DNA of 64,000 nucleotides, from the NCBI RefSeq assembly GCF_023100905.1, contig NZ_CP064686.1:1-64000 (forward strand), read 5' to 3'. Both the position numbers and the translations under genes were made by a program. The stretch comes from Bradyrhizobium sp. 4 (GTDB lineage: Bacteria > Pseudomonadota > Alphaproteobacteria > Rhizobiales > Xanthobacteraceae). Shown here piece by piece: positions 30,486-38,404 of the stretch; position 1 is the stretch's first letter; the number at the start of each line of letters is the position of its first letter. The notes under the pieces are model-generated. The model had not been told where the DNA came from and ran no database searches. It saw nothing but the letters and a program-made list of their open reading frames with translations.

Positions 30486-30928
30486 GCGAAAGCTTCGGAT
30501 TTGATCTGCCAACGCTCGGCGCCGTGAACGCATCCGCGGCGTTCAACCGCCTCGCTGGCTTTGAAGTGGTTGCGGCCGGCAACGGCAAAGCGACCATCCG
30601 CATGACATGGCGTGACGACTTCACCCAATATTCCGGGCATCTGCACGCCGGCCTGATTGCAGCCTTGCTCGACACCGCCTGCGGCTTTGCTGCCGCGACC
30701 TTGGCGGGCTCGGTCACCGCGTCTCATTTTTCCATGAACTGCCTCAAGCCGGCCATCGGTCGCCTTTTCATCGCCAAGGGAATGACCCTTCGTGCCGGGC
30801 GCGGGCAGGCGTTCGCCCGTGCCGAGCTGTTCGCAGCAGATGAGCATGGCGAACTGTCGCTCGTGGCAACGGGCGAGACCGTCCTCATTCCGACCGGCGA
30901 GCCGCCGCGCAAGATTGGCAGGGGCTGA
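30470..30928 (+). CDS. PaaI-type hotdog thioesterase
   Basis: A 152-residue hotdog-fold thioesterase of the PaaI/YdiI type, which hydrolyses aryl- or acyl-CoA thioesters. Family sequence includes FNRLAGFEVVAAGNGKATIRM, the active-site helix region YSGHLHAGLIAALLDTACGF (with the HxG...D arrangement) and SMNCLKPAIGRLFIAKG. Its ATG overlaps the end of the crotonase frame by 16 bases, suggesting coupled translation. In this operon it could release CoA from the product of the adjacent, currently frameshifted, crotonase. Confidence 0.88.
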   Translation: MEHDVSESFGFDLPTLGAVNASAAFNRLAGFEVVAAGNGKATIRMTWRDDFTQYSGHLHAGLIAALLDTACGFAAATLAGSVTASHFSMNCLKPAIGRLFIAKGMTLRAGRGQAFARAELFAADEHGELSLVATGETVLIPTGEPPRKIGRG

Positions 30929-30931
30929 CAT

Positions 30932-31729
30932 ATGCCGGTCACGCTGGTCACCGGAGGCACGGGTCATCTCGGTCGCGATATCGTCGGTCGTCTCGTTCAG
31001 GACAGGCGACGCGTCCGGGTGTTTGCGCGAACGCCGGGCGCGCGGCCGGATGTGGAATGGGCGAACGGAGACCTCGCGACAGGCGCGGGACTGCGAGAGG
31101 CGTTGCGCGAGGTCGACACGGTCATCAATGCGGCGACCTATTCGCCGATCGCGCGGCGTGGCGGCGTTCGCCCGATAGACTTCTTCAGGTCGCCCTCTGC
31201 CGTGGACGTCGAGGGCACCGAGCGGCTGTTGCAGCTCTGCGGGCGGGCCGGGGTGCGGCACTTCCTTCACGTCTCGATCGTCGGCCTCGACGAGGCGACC
31301 TTGCCCTACGCCCGGGTCAAGCTGGCCGGCGAGCGGCTGGTGCGTGCGTCGGCCCTGTCATGGTCCGTGGTTCGCGCAATGCCGTTCTACTATTTGCTCG
31401 ACAAGTTCCTCTCGGGCCTCGCCTGGCTTCCGCTCTGGCCGGTGCCGACCACGACGTTCGATCCCGTCGACACGTCCGATGTGGCCGCTCATGTCGTGAC
31501 TTGCGCGTTCGACGGGCTGCGCGGCGAGCGCACGGAGATTGGCGGCCCCGAAGCGCTCGATCTCGTTACCTTCGCCCGCCAATATCAGGATGCGAGGAAG
31601 CTGCATCGAAGGATCCTGCCGATCGCCCTTTCGGATGCGAAGGCGCGGGGCATGGGTTTTGTCGTCAGCCGCGGCGTGCGAGGACGTCTCTCTTGGTCGG
31701 ATTGGCTGCGCGCAAATCGTGAGACGTAA
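30932..31729 (+). CDS. NmrA/atypical SDR-type NAD(P)-binding protein
   Basis: A 265-residue Rossmann-fold protein of the atypical short-chain dehydrogenase (NmrA-like) group. The nucleotide-binding motif is GGTGHLGRDIV at residues 7-17, followed by VRVFARTPGA. Further on are DTVINAATYSP and HVSIVGLDEATLPYARVKLAGE, which replaces the YxxxK of classical members (Y and K are present as YARVK). It could be a redox sensor or a quinone/enone reductase; the sequence does not decide. It is the last gene of the TetR-linked operon, beginning 3 bases after the thioesterase stop. Confidence 0.82.
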   Translation: MPVTLVTGGTGHLGRDIVGRLVQDRRRVRVFARTPGARPDVEWANGDLATGAGLREALREVDTVINAATYSPIARRGGVRPIDFFRSPSAVDVEGTERLLQLCGRAGVRHFLHVSIVGLDEATLPYARVKLAGERLVRASALSWSVVRAMPFYYLLDKFLSGLAWLPLWPVPTTTFDPVDTSDVAAHVVTCAFDGLRGERTEIGGPEALDLVTFARQYQDARKLHRRILPIALSDAKARGMGFVVSRGVRGRLSWSDWLRANRET

Positions 31730-31788
31730 GGCCGCAGTGTCGTCTCAAATGCGCGCTGCATACGGAGAGCGCTGATCTTTTTCGGATC

Positions 31789-31805
31789 GTTAGAATAACT
31801 CTAAA
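31789..31805 (+). promoter_or_regulatory. Candidate Irr box / iron control element
   Basis: GTTAGAATAACTCTAAA matches the rhizobial Irr-box consensus TTTAGAAT-N-ATTCTAAA at 15 of 17 positions by my alignment. It lies about 100 bases upstream of the PepSY-cytochrome b pair. In Bradyrhizobium and relatives Irr controls iron- and heme-related genes, which fits a heme-protein operon. Confidence 0.6.
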
Positions 31806-31906
31806 GCGAGCCGGCCGCGAACCGCATTGACTTCATCATGTGCTTTGCTTCCTTCGGTCCCGCTTCGCCCCAGGGCGTAGCGCCCACGACAGAAGAGGAG
31901 ACGTTC

Positions 31907-32185
31907 GTGAAGGTTATTCGTGTTGTTGCCGTTGCATTGACGATCGGGATTGGGATGGGATCGGCCGCCTTGGCCGACGGTTTCAAGGACTGCACCAAGC
32001 TCGACAAGGCGTCGTGGAAGCCGGCGAGCGAAGCCGAAGCCAAGGCCAAGGCGCTCGGCTACGAGGTGCGGCGCTCCAAGATCGAAGGCTCGTGCTACGA
32101 GGTCTACGGCGTCAAGGAAGGCAAGCTTTACGAGCTGTTCTACAGCCCCGAAGATCTCAGCCTGAAGCACACGATTGCGAAGTAG
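31907..32185 (+). CDS. Periplasmic PepSY-like small protein
   Basis: A 92-residue exported protein. A signal peptide (KVIRVVAVALTIGIGMGSAALA) precedes a single PepSY-like domain: SEAEAKAKALGYEVRRSKIE, then GSCYEVYGVKEGKLYELFY. The two cysteines in the mature part (DCTKL and GSCYE) could form a disulfide. GTG 31907 was chosen because AGGAG lies seven bases upstream; an ATG at 31838 would prefix a non-signal sequence. It is 42 bases upstream of a cytochrome b gene. PepSY proteins next to b-type cytochromes are commonly parts of ferric reductase or electron-transfer systems. The Irr-like box upstream supports an iron/heme link. Confidence 0.82.
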   Translation: MKVIRVVAVALTIGIGMGSAALADGFKDCTKLDKASWKPASEAEAKAKALGYEVRRSKIEGSCYEVYGVKEGKLYELFYSPEDLSLKHTIAK

Positions 32186-32227
32186 ACCGCGCCAGATGGT
32201 CTGCGCGCAAATGGTCTGCGCAAAGTC

Positions 32228-32842
32228 ATGCCTGAGGGTGGTCCTCGCTTGATCGAAGAAACGGTGCCGCACGCACGCGGGGAGTCCAACCGGACCCCCG
32301 CGGATCGAACCGCTTCGCGGACAGTCGCGGTCTGGGACCTGCCGCTGCGGCTCTGGCACTGGGCGCTCGCGGCTTGCGTTCTGGCCGCGTGGTTCACGCC
32401 GACCATCTATGACGGACTTCACCGCATCATCGGTTATACGGTGCTCGGGCTTGTTGCCTTCCGTCTGGTCTGGGGTCTTTGGGGAAGCCGCTATTCGCGC
32501 TTCCGCATGGTCGGCGTCAGGCTTCGGGCCGCGCCGAATTATCTCTGGAATCTGCGCCGCGGCATCACCGGCCGCTATATCGGGCTCAATCCCGCCGGCA
32601 CGTTGATGCTGGTGGCGCTGCTGGTCTCGCTCGCGGTCTCGACGATATCAGGCGCGATGTCGGTGACCGTGACCTTTTTCGGCGTCTGGTGGGTCGAGGA
32701 CACCCACCACTATTCATCCGACGCGGTTATCGTCCTGGTCGTGCTGCACGTCTTGGGCGTTCTGATGATGGGGCGTCTTCAGCGGGAGAACCTGATCAGC
32801 GCGATGATCACCGGACGCAAGCGCATCCGGCATCATTCCTGA
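32228..32842 (+). CDS. Cytochrome b561-type membrane protein
   Basis: A 204-residue integral membrane cytochrome b of the Ni/Fe-hydrogenase b-subunit/b561 type. After a hydrophilic N-terminus come LPLRLWHWALAACVLAAWF with a likely heme histidine, then GLHRIIGYTVLGLVAFRLVWG. Two more membrane segments follow, TLMLVALLVSLAVSTISGAM and DAVIVLVVLHVLGVLMMGRL with another histidine. HHYSSDA lies in the periplasmic loop. It would pass electrons between quinone and the periplasmic PepSY partner or another donor. It shares a strand and probable transcript with the PepSY gene. Confidence 0.85.
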   Translation: MPEGGPRLIEETVPHARGESNRTPADRTASRTVAVWDLPLRLWHWALAACVLAAWFTPTIYDGLHRIIGYTVLGLVAFRLVWGLWGSRYSRFRMVGVRLRAAPNYLWNLRRGITGRYIGLNPAGTLMLVALLVSLAVSTISGAMSVTVTFFGVWWVEDTHHYSSDAVIVLVVLHVLGVLMMGRLQRENLISAMITGRKRIRHHS

Positions 32843-32861
32843 GCAGGTGCGCAGGCACCTG

Positions 32862-33539
32862 TCACTGCAGCGGCGGATCGCCACTGGTGCGCTTCTTCGC
32901 GAGGTCCATCTCGGTCACCGCGATCAAAATCTCGGCGCGGGTCTTCAGGTCGGGCGCTTCCAGCATCGCTTGCTTCTCGGCCACGCCATAGGGCGACATC
33001 ATCGCCAGCGCGTTGACGAGCGCTTCGTTGGGGGCGGTCTCGACGCCCTCCCAGTCGACCTTGAGGTTGTTGGCCTTCAAAAAATCTGCCAGGACCGTCA
33101 GCAGTGCCTCGCGATCGACCTCGTCCTCGCCCATGCGCGGCGTGAAGTCGTCGACGAAGGCAAAGAAATCCACCTTGCACTGACGGTAGGCGGTGAGCAC
33201 TTCGAGCTCCTCGAGCACTTTGAAGCGCGAGACACCCGTGAGCTCGAGGATGTAGCGGCCGTCACCGGATTCGGCGAGTTGGGTGATGCGGCCGACACAG
33301 CCGACGCTGAACAGCGAAGGCTTGTCGGAGTTCTTGGCCGAATGCGCGATGTCGGGCTGGATCATGCCGATCAGGCGATGGCCGTCGCGGAAGGCATCGT
33401 CGATCATCGCGAGGTAGCGCGGCTCGAAGATGTTGAGCGGCATCTGCCCGCGCGGCAGCAGCAGCGCGCCCGGCAACGGAAACACCGGAAGGATCTCCGG
33501 AAGGTCGGCGGGGCCGCGATATTCGATGTTGATCGGCAT
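32862..33539 (-). CDS. LON peptidase substrate-binding-domain protein
   Basis: A 225-residue protein that is a stand-alone LON N-terminal domain, without ATPase or protease parts. Family sequence includes ILPVFPLPGALLLPRGQMPL, NIFEPRYLAMIDDAFRDG, HRLIGMIQPD, GCVGRITQLAESGDGRYILE and LTGVSRFKVLEE. Its cellular role is not established; it may bind unfolded proteins. It lies 68 bases downstream of the thioredoxin/TPR gene on the same strand, a pairing seen across the Rhizobiales, usually with a Trm112-like gene next, which is displaced here. Confidence 0.9.
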   Translation of the reverse strand: MPINIEYRGPADLPEILPVFPLPGALLLPRGQMPLNIFEPRYLAMIDDAFRDGHRLIGMIQPDIAHSAKNSDKPSLFSVGCVGRITQLAESGDGRYILELTGVSRFKVLEELEVLTAYRQCKVDFFAFVDDFTPRMGEDEVDREALLTVLADFLKANNLKVDWEGVETAPNEALVNALAMMSPYGVAEKQAMLEAPDLKTRAEILIAVTEMDLAKKRTSGDPPLQ

Positions 33540-33607
33540 CTGGTCCCCATTGTCCGCATCAAGTCACGACGCTTAACGCTCCGCCGGCCGTGATGGATCA
33601 ATCATCT

Positions 33608-34531
33608 TCAGGAAAACAGGATGATCGACAAGCGCTTGCGTCCCTCGACGGTTGCATCGTCGGTGCCGCCCCAGGCCTCGAAGAACTGCACCAGCTGCTT
33701 GCGGGCGCCGTCGTCGTTCCATTTGCGGTCGCGCTTGACGATCGCGAGCAGCTGCTCGGTGGCCGCGGCCCGGTTGCCTTGCGCGTTCAGCGCGATCGCG
33801 AGGTCGAATCGGGCCTGATGATCGAGCGGGTCTGCGGCGACTTTCTGTTCCAGCTCGGCGACGGGCCCGAGCTGCTCCGCCTGCTCGGCGAGATCGATCG
33901 CGGTCTGCACGGCTTTCACAGCCGGGTCGTTGCGCTTGGATTCGGGCACCATGGCGAGCGTCTGCTTGGCCTGCTCCATCGCACCGGAGACCGCGTAGCA
34001 TTTCGCGAGCCCGGCAAGGGCGGCGATGTTGGTCGATTCGTGCTGCAGCACTTCCGCGTAGATCTGCGCGGCCGCGGCGGCATCGCCCTCGGCGAGCACG
34101 GCCTCGGCCTCCTGGAGGATTTCCGCGACATTCGGCTCACCCGGCGCGGTCACGCCCTTGGTCAGCTTCTCGATGAAGGCGTTGAGCTGGCTCTCCGGGA
34201 CCGCGCCCATGAAGCCGTCGGCCGGCTGGCCGTTGACGAAGGCGATCACCGCCGGAATCGACTGGATGCCCATCTGGCCCGGGATCGCCGGATGCTGGTC
34301 GATGTTCATCTTGACCAGCTTGACCTTGCCCTTGGCGGCCTTGACCGCTTTTTCCAGCAAAGGCGTGAGCTGCTTGCAGGGGCCGCACCACTCCGCCCAG
34401 AAGTCGATCAACACCGGCTGGTGCTTCGATTCCTCGATGACGTCCTTCACGAAGGTCTGGGTGGTCGTGTCCTTGATCAGATCGGCGGCAGCCGGGCCCG
34501 CTGCTCCGTTACCCTGGTCGATGATCGTCAC
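33608..34531 (-). CDS. Thioredoxin-TPR co-chaperone (CnoX/YbbN-type)
   Basis: A 307-residue protein with an N-terminal thioredoxin domain and a C-terminal helical TPR region. The redox motif is FWAEWCGPCKQLTPLL, near residues 43-58, and the cis-proline loop is IQSIPAVIAFVNG. From about residue 125 the sequence is helical, with repeats such as AAAAAQIYAEVLQHESTNIAAL and DHQARFDLAIALNAQGN. In the CnoX/YbbN family such proteins act as redox-active holdases that pass clients to GroEL or DnaK. GTG 34531 was chosen because GAGGGGA lies upstream; a longer frame starts at 34576. It leads the pair with the LON-domain gene. Confidence 0.9.
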   Translation of the reverse strand: MTIIDQGNGAAGPAAADLIKDTTTQTFVKDVIEESKHQPVLIDFWAEWCGPCKQLTPLLEKAVKAAKGKVKLVKMNIDQHPAIPGQMGIQSIPAVIAFVNGQPADGFMGAVPESQLNAFIEKLTKGVTAPGEPNVAEILQEAEAVLAEGDAAAAAQIYAEVLQHESTNIAALAGLAKCYAVSGAMEQAKQTLAMVPESKRNDPAVKAVQTAIDLAEQAEQLGPVAELEQKVAADPLDHQARFDLAIALNAQGNRAAATEQLLAIVKRDRKWNDDGARKQLVQFFEAWGGTDDATVEGRKRLSIILFS

Positions 34532-34807
34532 GGGATCCCCTCGTCTGATGTCTGGAAATTGGCGGGTCTTTAGCACGTCGCCAATTCATATGCTTCGCTG
34601 TTGGCTCTAAATTGGGCCGGGCCGGCCGAATTTCAATCCATGCGGGCCGATTCGGCGGTTCCGGGACCTTTTTGGGTCATTTGGCCGCGTTCGGGTCGAT
34701 ATCGGGCCTCCGATCGCGAATCTATGCCGCCGGTAGCTGTTGCATTCCCCTCCCGCTTTTGGCATACGACAGCCGTTGCCGGCGCAGTCATGCGACCGAC
34801 ACAGGAT

Positions 34808-34882
<75 letters not shown>

Positions 34883-34957
34883 ATTTTCCCAAAGCATCCA
34901 GCCGGACCGGACGGGCACGTGGTTTTCCACGCCGCTGGCGGCTGTATTGGGTCACGA

Positions 34958-35944
34958 ATGACGATTCTGGTTACCGGCAGCGCCGGCCATCTTGGCGAGG
35001 CCCTTCTCCGCACGCTCCGCGGGCGCGGTTCGCCTGCGCGGGGCATCGACCTGAAGGCGTCGCCCTTCACCGACGCCGTCGGTTCGATCGTCGATCCCGA
35101 TTTCGTGCGGCACCAGATGGACGGCGTCACCGCGGTGATCCACACCGCGACGCTGCACAAGCCGCATGTGGCGACCCACAGCAAGCAAGATTTCATCGAC
35201 ACCAATGTCACCGGCACGCTCAACCTGCTTGAGGCGGCCGCAGCCGCCGGCGTGCGCAGTTTTGTTTTCACCAGCACCACCAGCGCGTTCGGCTCGCAAC
35301 TCCGCTCCGACGCGGGCCAAGCCGCGGTGTGGGTCACCGAGGACCTGGCGCCGATCCCGAAGAACGTCTACGGCACGACCAAACTGATGGCCGAAACTCT
35401 CTGCGAGCTGTTCTGTCGCGAGCGCGGCCTGCCCGTCGTGGTCTTGAGGACCTCGCGCTTCTTCCCGGAAGACGATGACGATCCGGCGATGGGGTCGGCT
35501 TACCCGCCGGAGAACGCGCAGGCCAACGAGCTGCTCTATCGCCGGCTGGATATCGCGGACGCGGTGAACGCCCATCTCCTCGCCGCAGAGCGCGCGCCGG
35601 ACATCGGGTTTGCCCGCTACATCCTGTCGGCCACGAGCCCGTTCGAGCAACGCCATCTCGCGGCGCTGGCACGTGACGCGGCCGGTGTCGTGCGCGAGCT
35701 CTATCCGGAGTGTGCGGAGCTCTTTGCTGCGCGCGGCTGGCGGCTGTTCCCTGCGATCGACCGCGTCTATGTCAATGAGCGTGCGCGGCGCGAACTGGGC
35801 TGGCGGCCCGAATTCGACTTCGCGCATGTCCTGAACTGTCTTCGCGATGAGCGCGATTTTCGCAGCACGCTCGCGCGCGATGTCGGCTCGAAAGGCTATC
35901 ATGAGACGATTTTCGACGATGGTCCCTACCCCGTCGCCCCTTAG
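34958..35944 (+). CDS. NAD-dependent epimerase/dehydratase
   Basis: A 328-residue extended short-chain dehydrogenase. The NAD-binding motif TGSAGHLGEALLRTL is at residues 6-20, the catalytic YxxxK occurs in VYGTTKLMAE near residue 140, and the nucleotide-sugar region VVLRTSRFFPEDDDDP follows. The sequence ATLHKPHVATHSKQDFIDTN before the catalytic site is typical. The sugar substrate is not clear, and no polysaccharide genes are adjacent. ATG 34958 was chosen; a longer open frame reaches back to 34838 but would begin inside the tRNA. Confidence 0.88.
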   Translation: MTILVTGSAGHLGEALLRTLRGRGSPARGIDLKASPFTDAVGSIVDPDFVRHQMDGVTAVIHTATLHKPHVATHSKQDFIDTNVTGTLNLLEAAAAAGVRSFVFTSTTSAFGSQLRSDAGQAAVWVTEDLAPIPKNVYGTTKLMAETLCELFCRERGLPVVVLRTSRFFPEDDDDPAMGSAYPPENAQANELLYRRLDIADAVNAHLLAAERAPDIGFARYILSATSPFEQRHLAALARDAAGVVRELYPECAELFAARGWRLFPAIDRVYVNERARRELGWRPEFDFAHVLNCLRDERDFRSTLARDVGSKGYHETIFDDGPYPVAP

Positions 35945-36322
35945 CCGCCACCTTCGCGAATTCGCTCGACGCGTCAAATGTCTACCCGGCGTCACCGGCA
36001 GCAAGGCGGCCAGAGCATTTCTACTGTGCATGGGGTTGTTTTCGCGTTTTTTTGTTCCGGACCTCCTGCTGCCTGCAAATTAGCCGCGCGTGATCTTGAT
36101 TCCGCGCTGCAGCGAGAGCGGTGTCGTCGCGGCATTCGCCATCATTGACTTTACGTCTCAATTTTTACTGAGCGCTATCGCGGCGCACGCGGCGCGCTTC
36201 TCACCGCTCGCAGATGTGCTAACCTTCTGCGTCTGTCCTCTCGACAGAGTCCGAACTTCGCCTCTCGATAGCAAAATAAAATAAATGTGCAGCCCTGACG
36301 GCTGCCTTAGGGGAGTGACGCG
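35945..36322. other. 378-base gap without a gene
   Basis: I see no coding sequence. The gap contains CTACTGTGCATGGGGTTGTT (about 36023-36042), which resembles a dispersed element I recall from Bradyrhizobium. It also holds two CCTCTCGA direct repeats (36237 and 36262 regions) and a small hairpin GCAGCC-CTGAC-GGCTGC (36290-36306) just before the AGGGGAG ribosome-binding site of the next gene. The downstream half is presumably the promoter region of the dehydrogenase. Confidence 0.55.
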
Positions 36323-37615
36323 ATGAAATTCCATCGATCCGTCTTTCAATCCGCCTTTCAATCCGTCCTGGCGCTTGCAGCGGTTGCCCTTCTCGCGGGG
36401 ACAAGCGCCGGTCACGCGCAGCAGCAGGACAAGAACAAGCCGCTGAAGAAATACGAATCCGGCACCAAGGAGTTCTGGACCCATCCGCCGGACGACTGGT
36501 TCCTCGGCGACGAGACCGAGGCGCAGAAGGGCCTGGCGCCGCCGTCCGGTCCGCCGACCGGCGCGTCCGATTCCGAGCTCGCCAACATCGTCAAGAAGGT
36601 CAAGCTGCCACCGGGCTTCAAGATGGAGGTCTACGCCTCCGGTGTGCTGGCCGCGCGGCAGATGGCCTGGGGTGACAAGGGCACGCTGTTCGTCGGTTCG
36701 TTCGGCCTCGGCAACGTCTACGCCATCAAGGACAACAACGGAAAGAAAGAGGTCAAGACCATCCTCAAGGGGCTGAACATGCCCACGGGTCTGGCCGTCA
36801 AGGACGGTGCGCTCTACGTCATCGCGGTCGACAAGCTGATCCGCTACGACGACATCGAAAACAAGCTCGACAATCCCGGCGAGGGCAAGGTCGTCTATGA
36901 CGACATGCCGTCCTATGCCGCGCATGGCTGGAAGTACATCGCGGTCGACAAGGAAGGCTGGTTCTACATTCCGTTCGGACCGCCCTTCAACATCGGCGTG
37001 CCCCCGACCAGCGTGTCGCAGATCCGCCGCGTCGATCCCAAGACCGGCAATGCGGAAATCTACGCGCTCGGCGTTCGCAACTCGGTCGGCGGCGACGTCG
37101 ATCCGCGCACCGGCAAGTTCTGGTTCACCGAGAACGCCCGCGACTGGATCAGCGACGATCTGCCCTCGGACAAGCTGAACATGATCAGCAAGATCGGCGA
37201 GCACTTCGGCTATCCCTACTGCCACCAGGGTGACCTGCCGGATACCAAGTTCGCGATGGGCCACAAATGCTCCGAGTTCACGCCGCCCGTGCTGAACCTC
37301 GGCGCTCACGTCGCTCCGCTCGGCATGAAGTTCTATACCGGCGACCAATTCCCGGCCGAGTACAAGAACAACATCCTGATCGCCGAGCATGGCTCCTGGA
37401 ATCGTCACAAGTACCAGGGCGGCCGCATCATGCGCGTGATCGTCGGTCCCGACGGCAAGAACGCCAAGCAGGAAGTGTTCGCCTCCGGCTGGATCGAGGG
37501 TGACCAGGGCTATCTCGGCCGTCCCGACGACATCATCCTCGCCAAGGATGGCTCGATCCTCGTCGCCGACGATTGGGCCGGCGCGATCTACCGCATCAGC
37601 TACAGCAAGAAGTAG
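36323..37615 (+). CDS. Periplasmic sorbosone/glucose-type dehydrogenase (beta-propeller)
   Basis: A 430-residue exported protein of the glucose/sorbosone dehydrogenase family, six-bladed beta-propellers that oxidise sugars or alcohols, typically with PQQ. A signal peptide ends at SAGHA. The mature protein contains VKLPPGFKMEVYASGVLAAR, GTLFVGSFGLGNVYAI and NMPTGLAVKDGALYVI. Further on are TENARDWISDDLPSDKLN and the C-terminal GRPDDIILAKDGSILVADDW, all typical. AGGGGAG lies seven bases before the ATG. The gene for a diheme c-type cytochrome follows 183 bases downstream and is the likely electron acceptor. Whether PQQ is used, and the true substrate, cannot be read from sequence. A terminator follows directly. 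Confidence 0.87.
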   Translation: MKFHRSVFQSAFQSVLALAAVALLAGTSAGHAQQQDKNKPLKKYESGTKEFWTHPPDDWFLGDETEAQKGLAPPSGPPTGASDSELANIVKKVKLPPGFKMEVYASGVLAARQMAWGDKGTLFVGSFGLGNVYAIKDNNGKKEVKTILKGLNMPTGLAVKDGALYVIAVDKLIRYDDIENKLDNPGEGKVVYDDMPSYAAHGWKYIAVDKEGWFYIPFGPPFNIGVPPTSVSQIRRVDPKTGNAEIYALGVRNSVGGDVDPRTGKFWFTENARDWISDDLPSDKLNMISKIGEHFGYPYCHQGDLPDTKFAMGHKCSEFTPPVLNLGAHVAPLGMKFYTGDQFPAEYKNNILIAEHGSWNRHKYQGGRIMRVIVGPDGKNAKQEVFASGWIEGDQGYLGRPDDIILAKDGSILVADDWAGAIYRISYSKK

Positions 37616-37630
37616 CCTAAGACGACACGA

Positions 37631-37663
37631 GGCTGCGGTGCCGAGGGGCGCCGCAGCCTTTCT
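37631..37663 (+). terminator. Rho-independent terminator after the dehydrogenase gene
   Basis: A 12-base-pair stem (GGCTGCGGTGCC / GGCGCCGCAGCC, one G-U pair) with a GAGG loop, followed by TTTCTC. It lies 15 bases after the stop. It should reduce, but may not abolish, read-through into the cytochrome gene. Confidence 0.82.
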
Positions 37664-37798
37664 CATTTCAATTTCGCACGCGGTCGTTCCTGCTTACGTA
37701 GAAGTCCGGAACCCATAGTGACGAACGGGGGTTATCGAACTCCGGGCACGCGCTTCGCCGCCCCGGAATGAGCGTTCGACAGATCGGAAATTCCAATC

Positions 37799-38392
37799 AT
37801 GCGCCGGCAGTTCATCTCGCACGCAATCAGCGCGGTTGCGCTCCTCGCACTCGGCTCTCTCCCCGCAAGCGCCGCCGACAATGCCGCGATCAAGGAGAAG
37901 GCCGCCGTCTGCGCCGGCTGTCACGGCGAGAACGGCATCTCGCAGACCGAGAACATTCCCTCGCTGGCCGGCCAGCCCGATCAATTCCTGCAATGGCAGC
38001 TCGTCTTTTTCCGCGCCGGCTCGCGCAAGAACGACCAGATGCAGCCGATCGCCGAGGAGATTACCAACGAGGACGTCCGCAATCTCGGCGCCTATTTCGC
38101 CGCGCTGACGCCGCCGATAGCGGCGAAGGACAAGGATCCGGACTTGTCGAAAAAAGGCGCGCAAGTGGCCGTCGGCCGCCGCTGCGCCTCATGTCATACG
38201 GATAATTTTGCCGGCACCAAGGCCGTCGCGCGGCTCGCGGGCCAGCGCGAGGAATACCTGGTCAAGGCGCTGCACGACTACAAGAGCAGCCAGCGCGTCG
38301 GCGGCGGTGGCGCCGCGATGGCCGATGTCGCCTATCACATGAGCGATGAGGAAATCACCGCGGTCTCGCATTATCTCGCGTACTTCAAATAG
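37799..38392 (+). CDS. Diheme c-type cytochrome (cytochrome c4-like)
   Basis: A 197-residue periplasmic cytochrome. The signal peptide ends at LPASA. Two heme-attachment sites are present, CAGCH (Cys38-His42) and CASCH (Cys129-His133), each in a small c-type domain; the first domain has NIPSLAGQPDQFLQWQL and the second ARLAGQREEYLVKALHDYK, giving the twofold symmetry of cytochrome c4. The fifth and sixth ligand methionines are plausibly in NDQMQPIA and AAMADVAYHM. It follows the sorbosone-type dehydrogenase gene and likely carries its electrons to the oxidase. Confidence 0.9.
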   Translation: MRRQFISHAISAVALLALGSLPASAADNAAIKEKAAVCAGCHGENGISQTENIPSLAGQPDQFLQWQLVFFRAGSRKNDQMQPIAEEITNEDVRNLGAYFAALTPPIAAKDKDPDLSKKGAQVAVGRRCASCHTDNFAGTKAVARLAGQREEYLVKALHDYKSSQRVGGGGAAMADVAYHMSDEEITAVSHYLAYFK

Positions 38393-38404
38393 CGGAAGGT
38401 GCGC

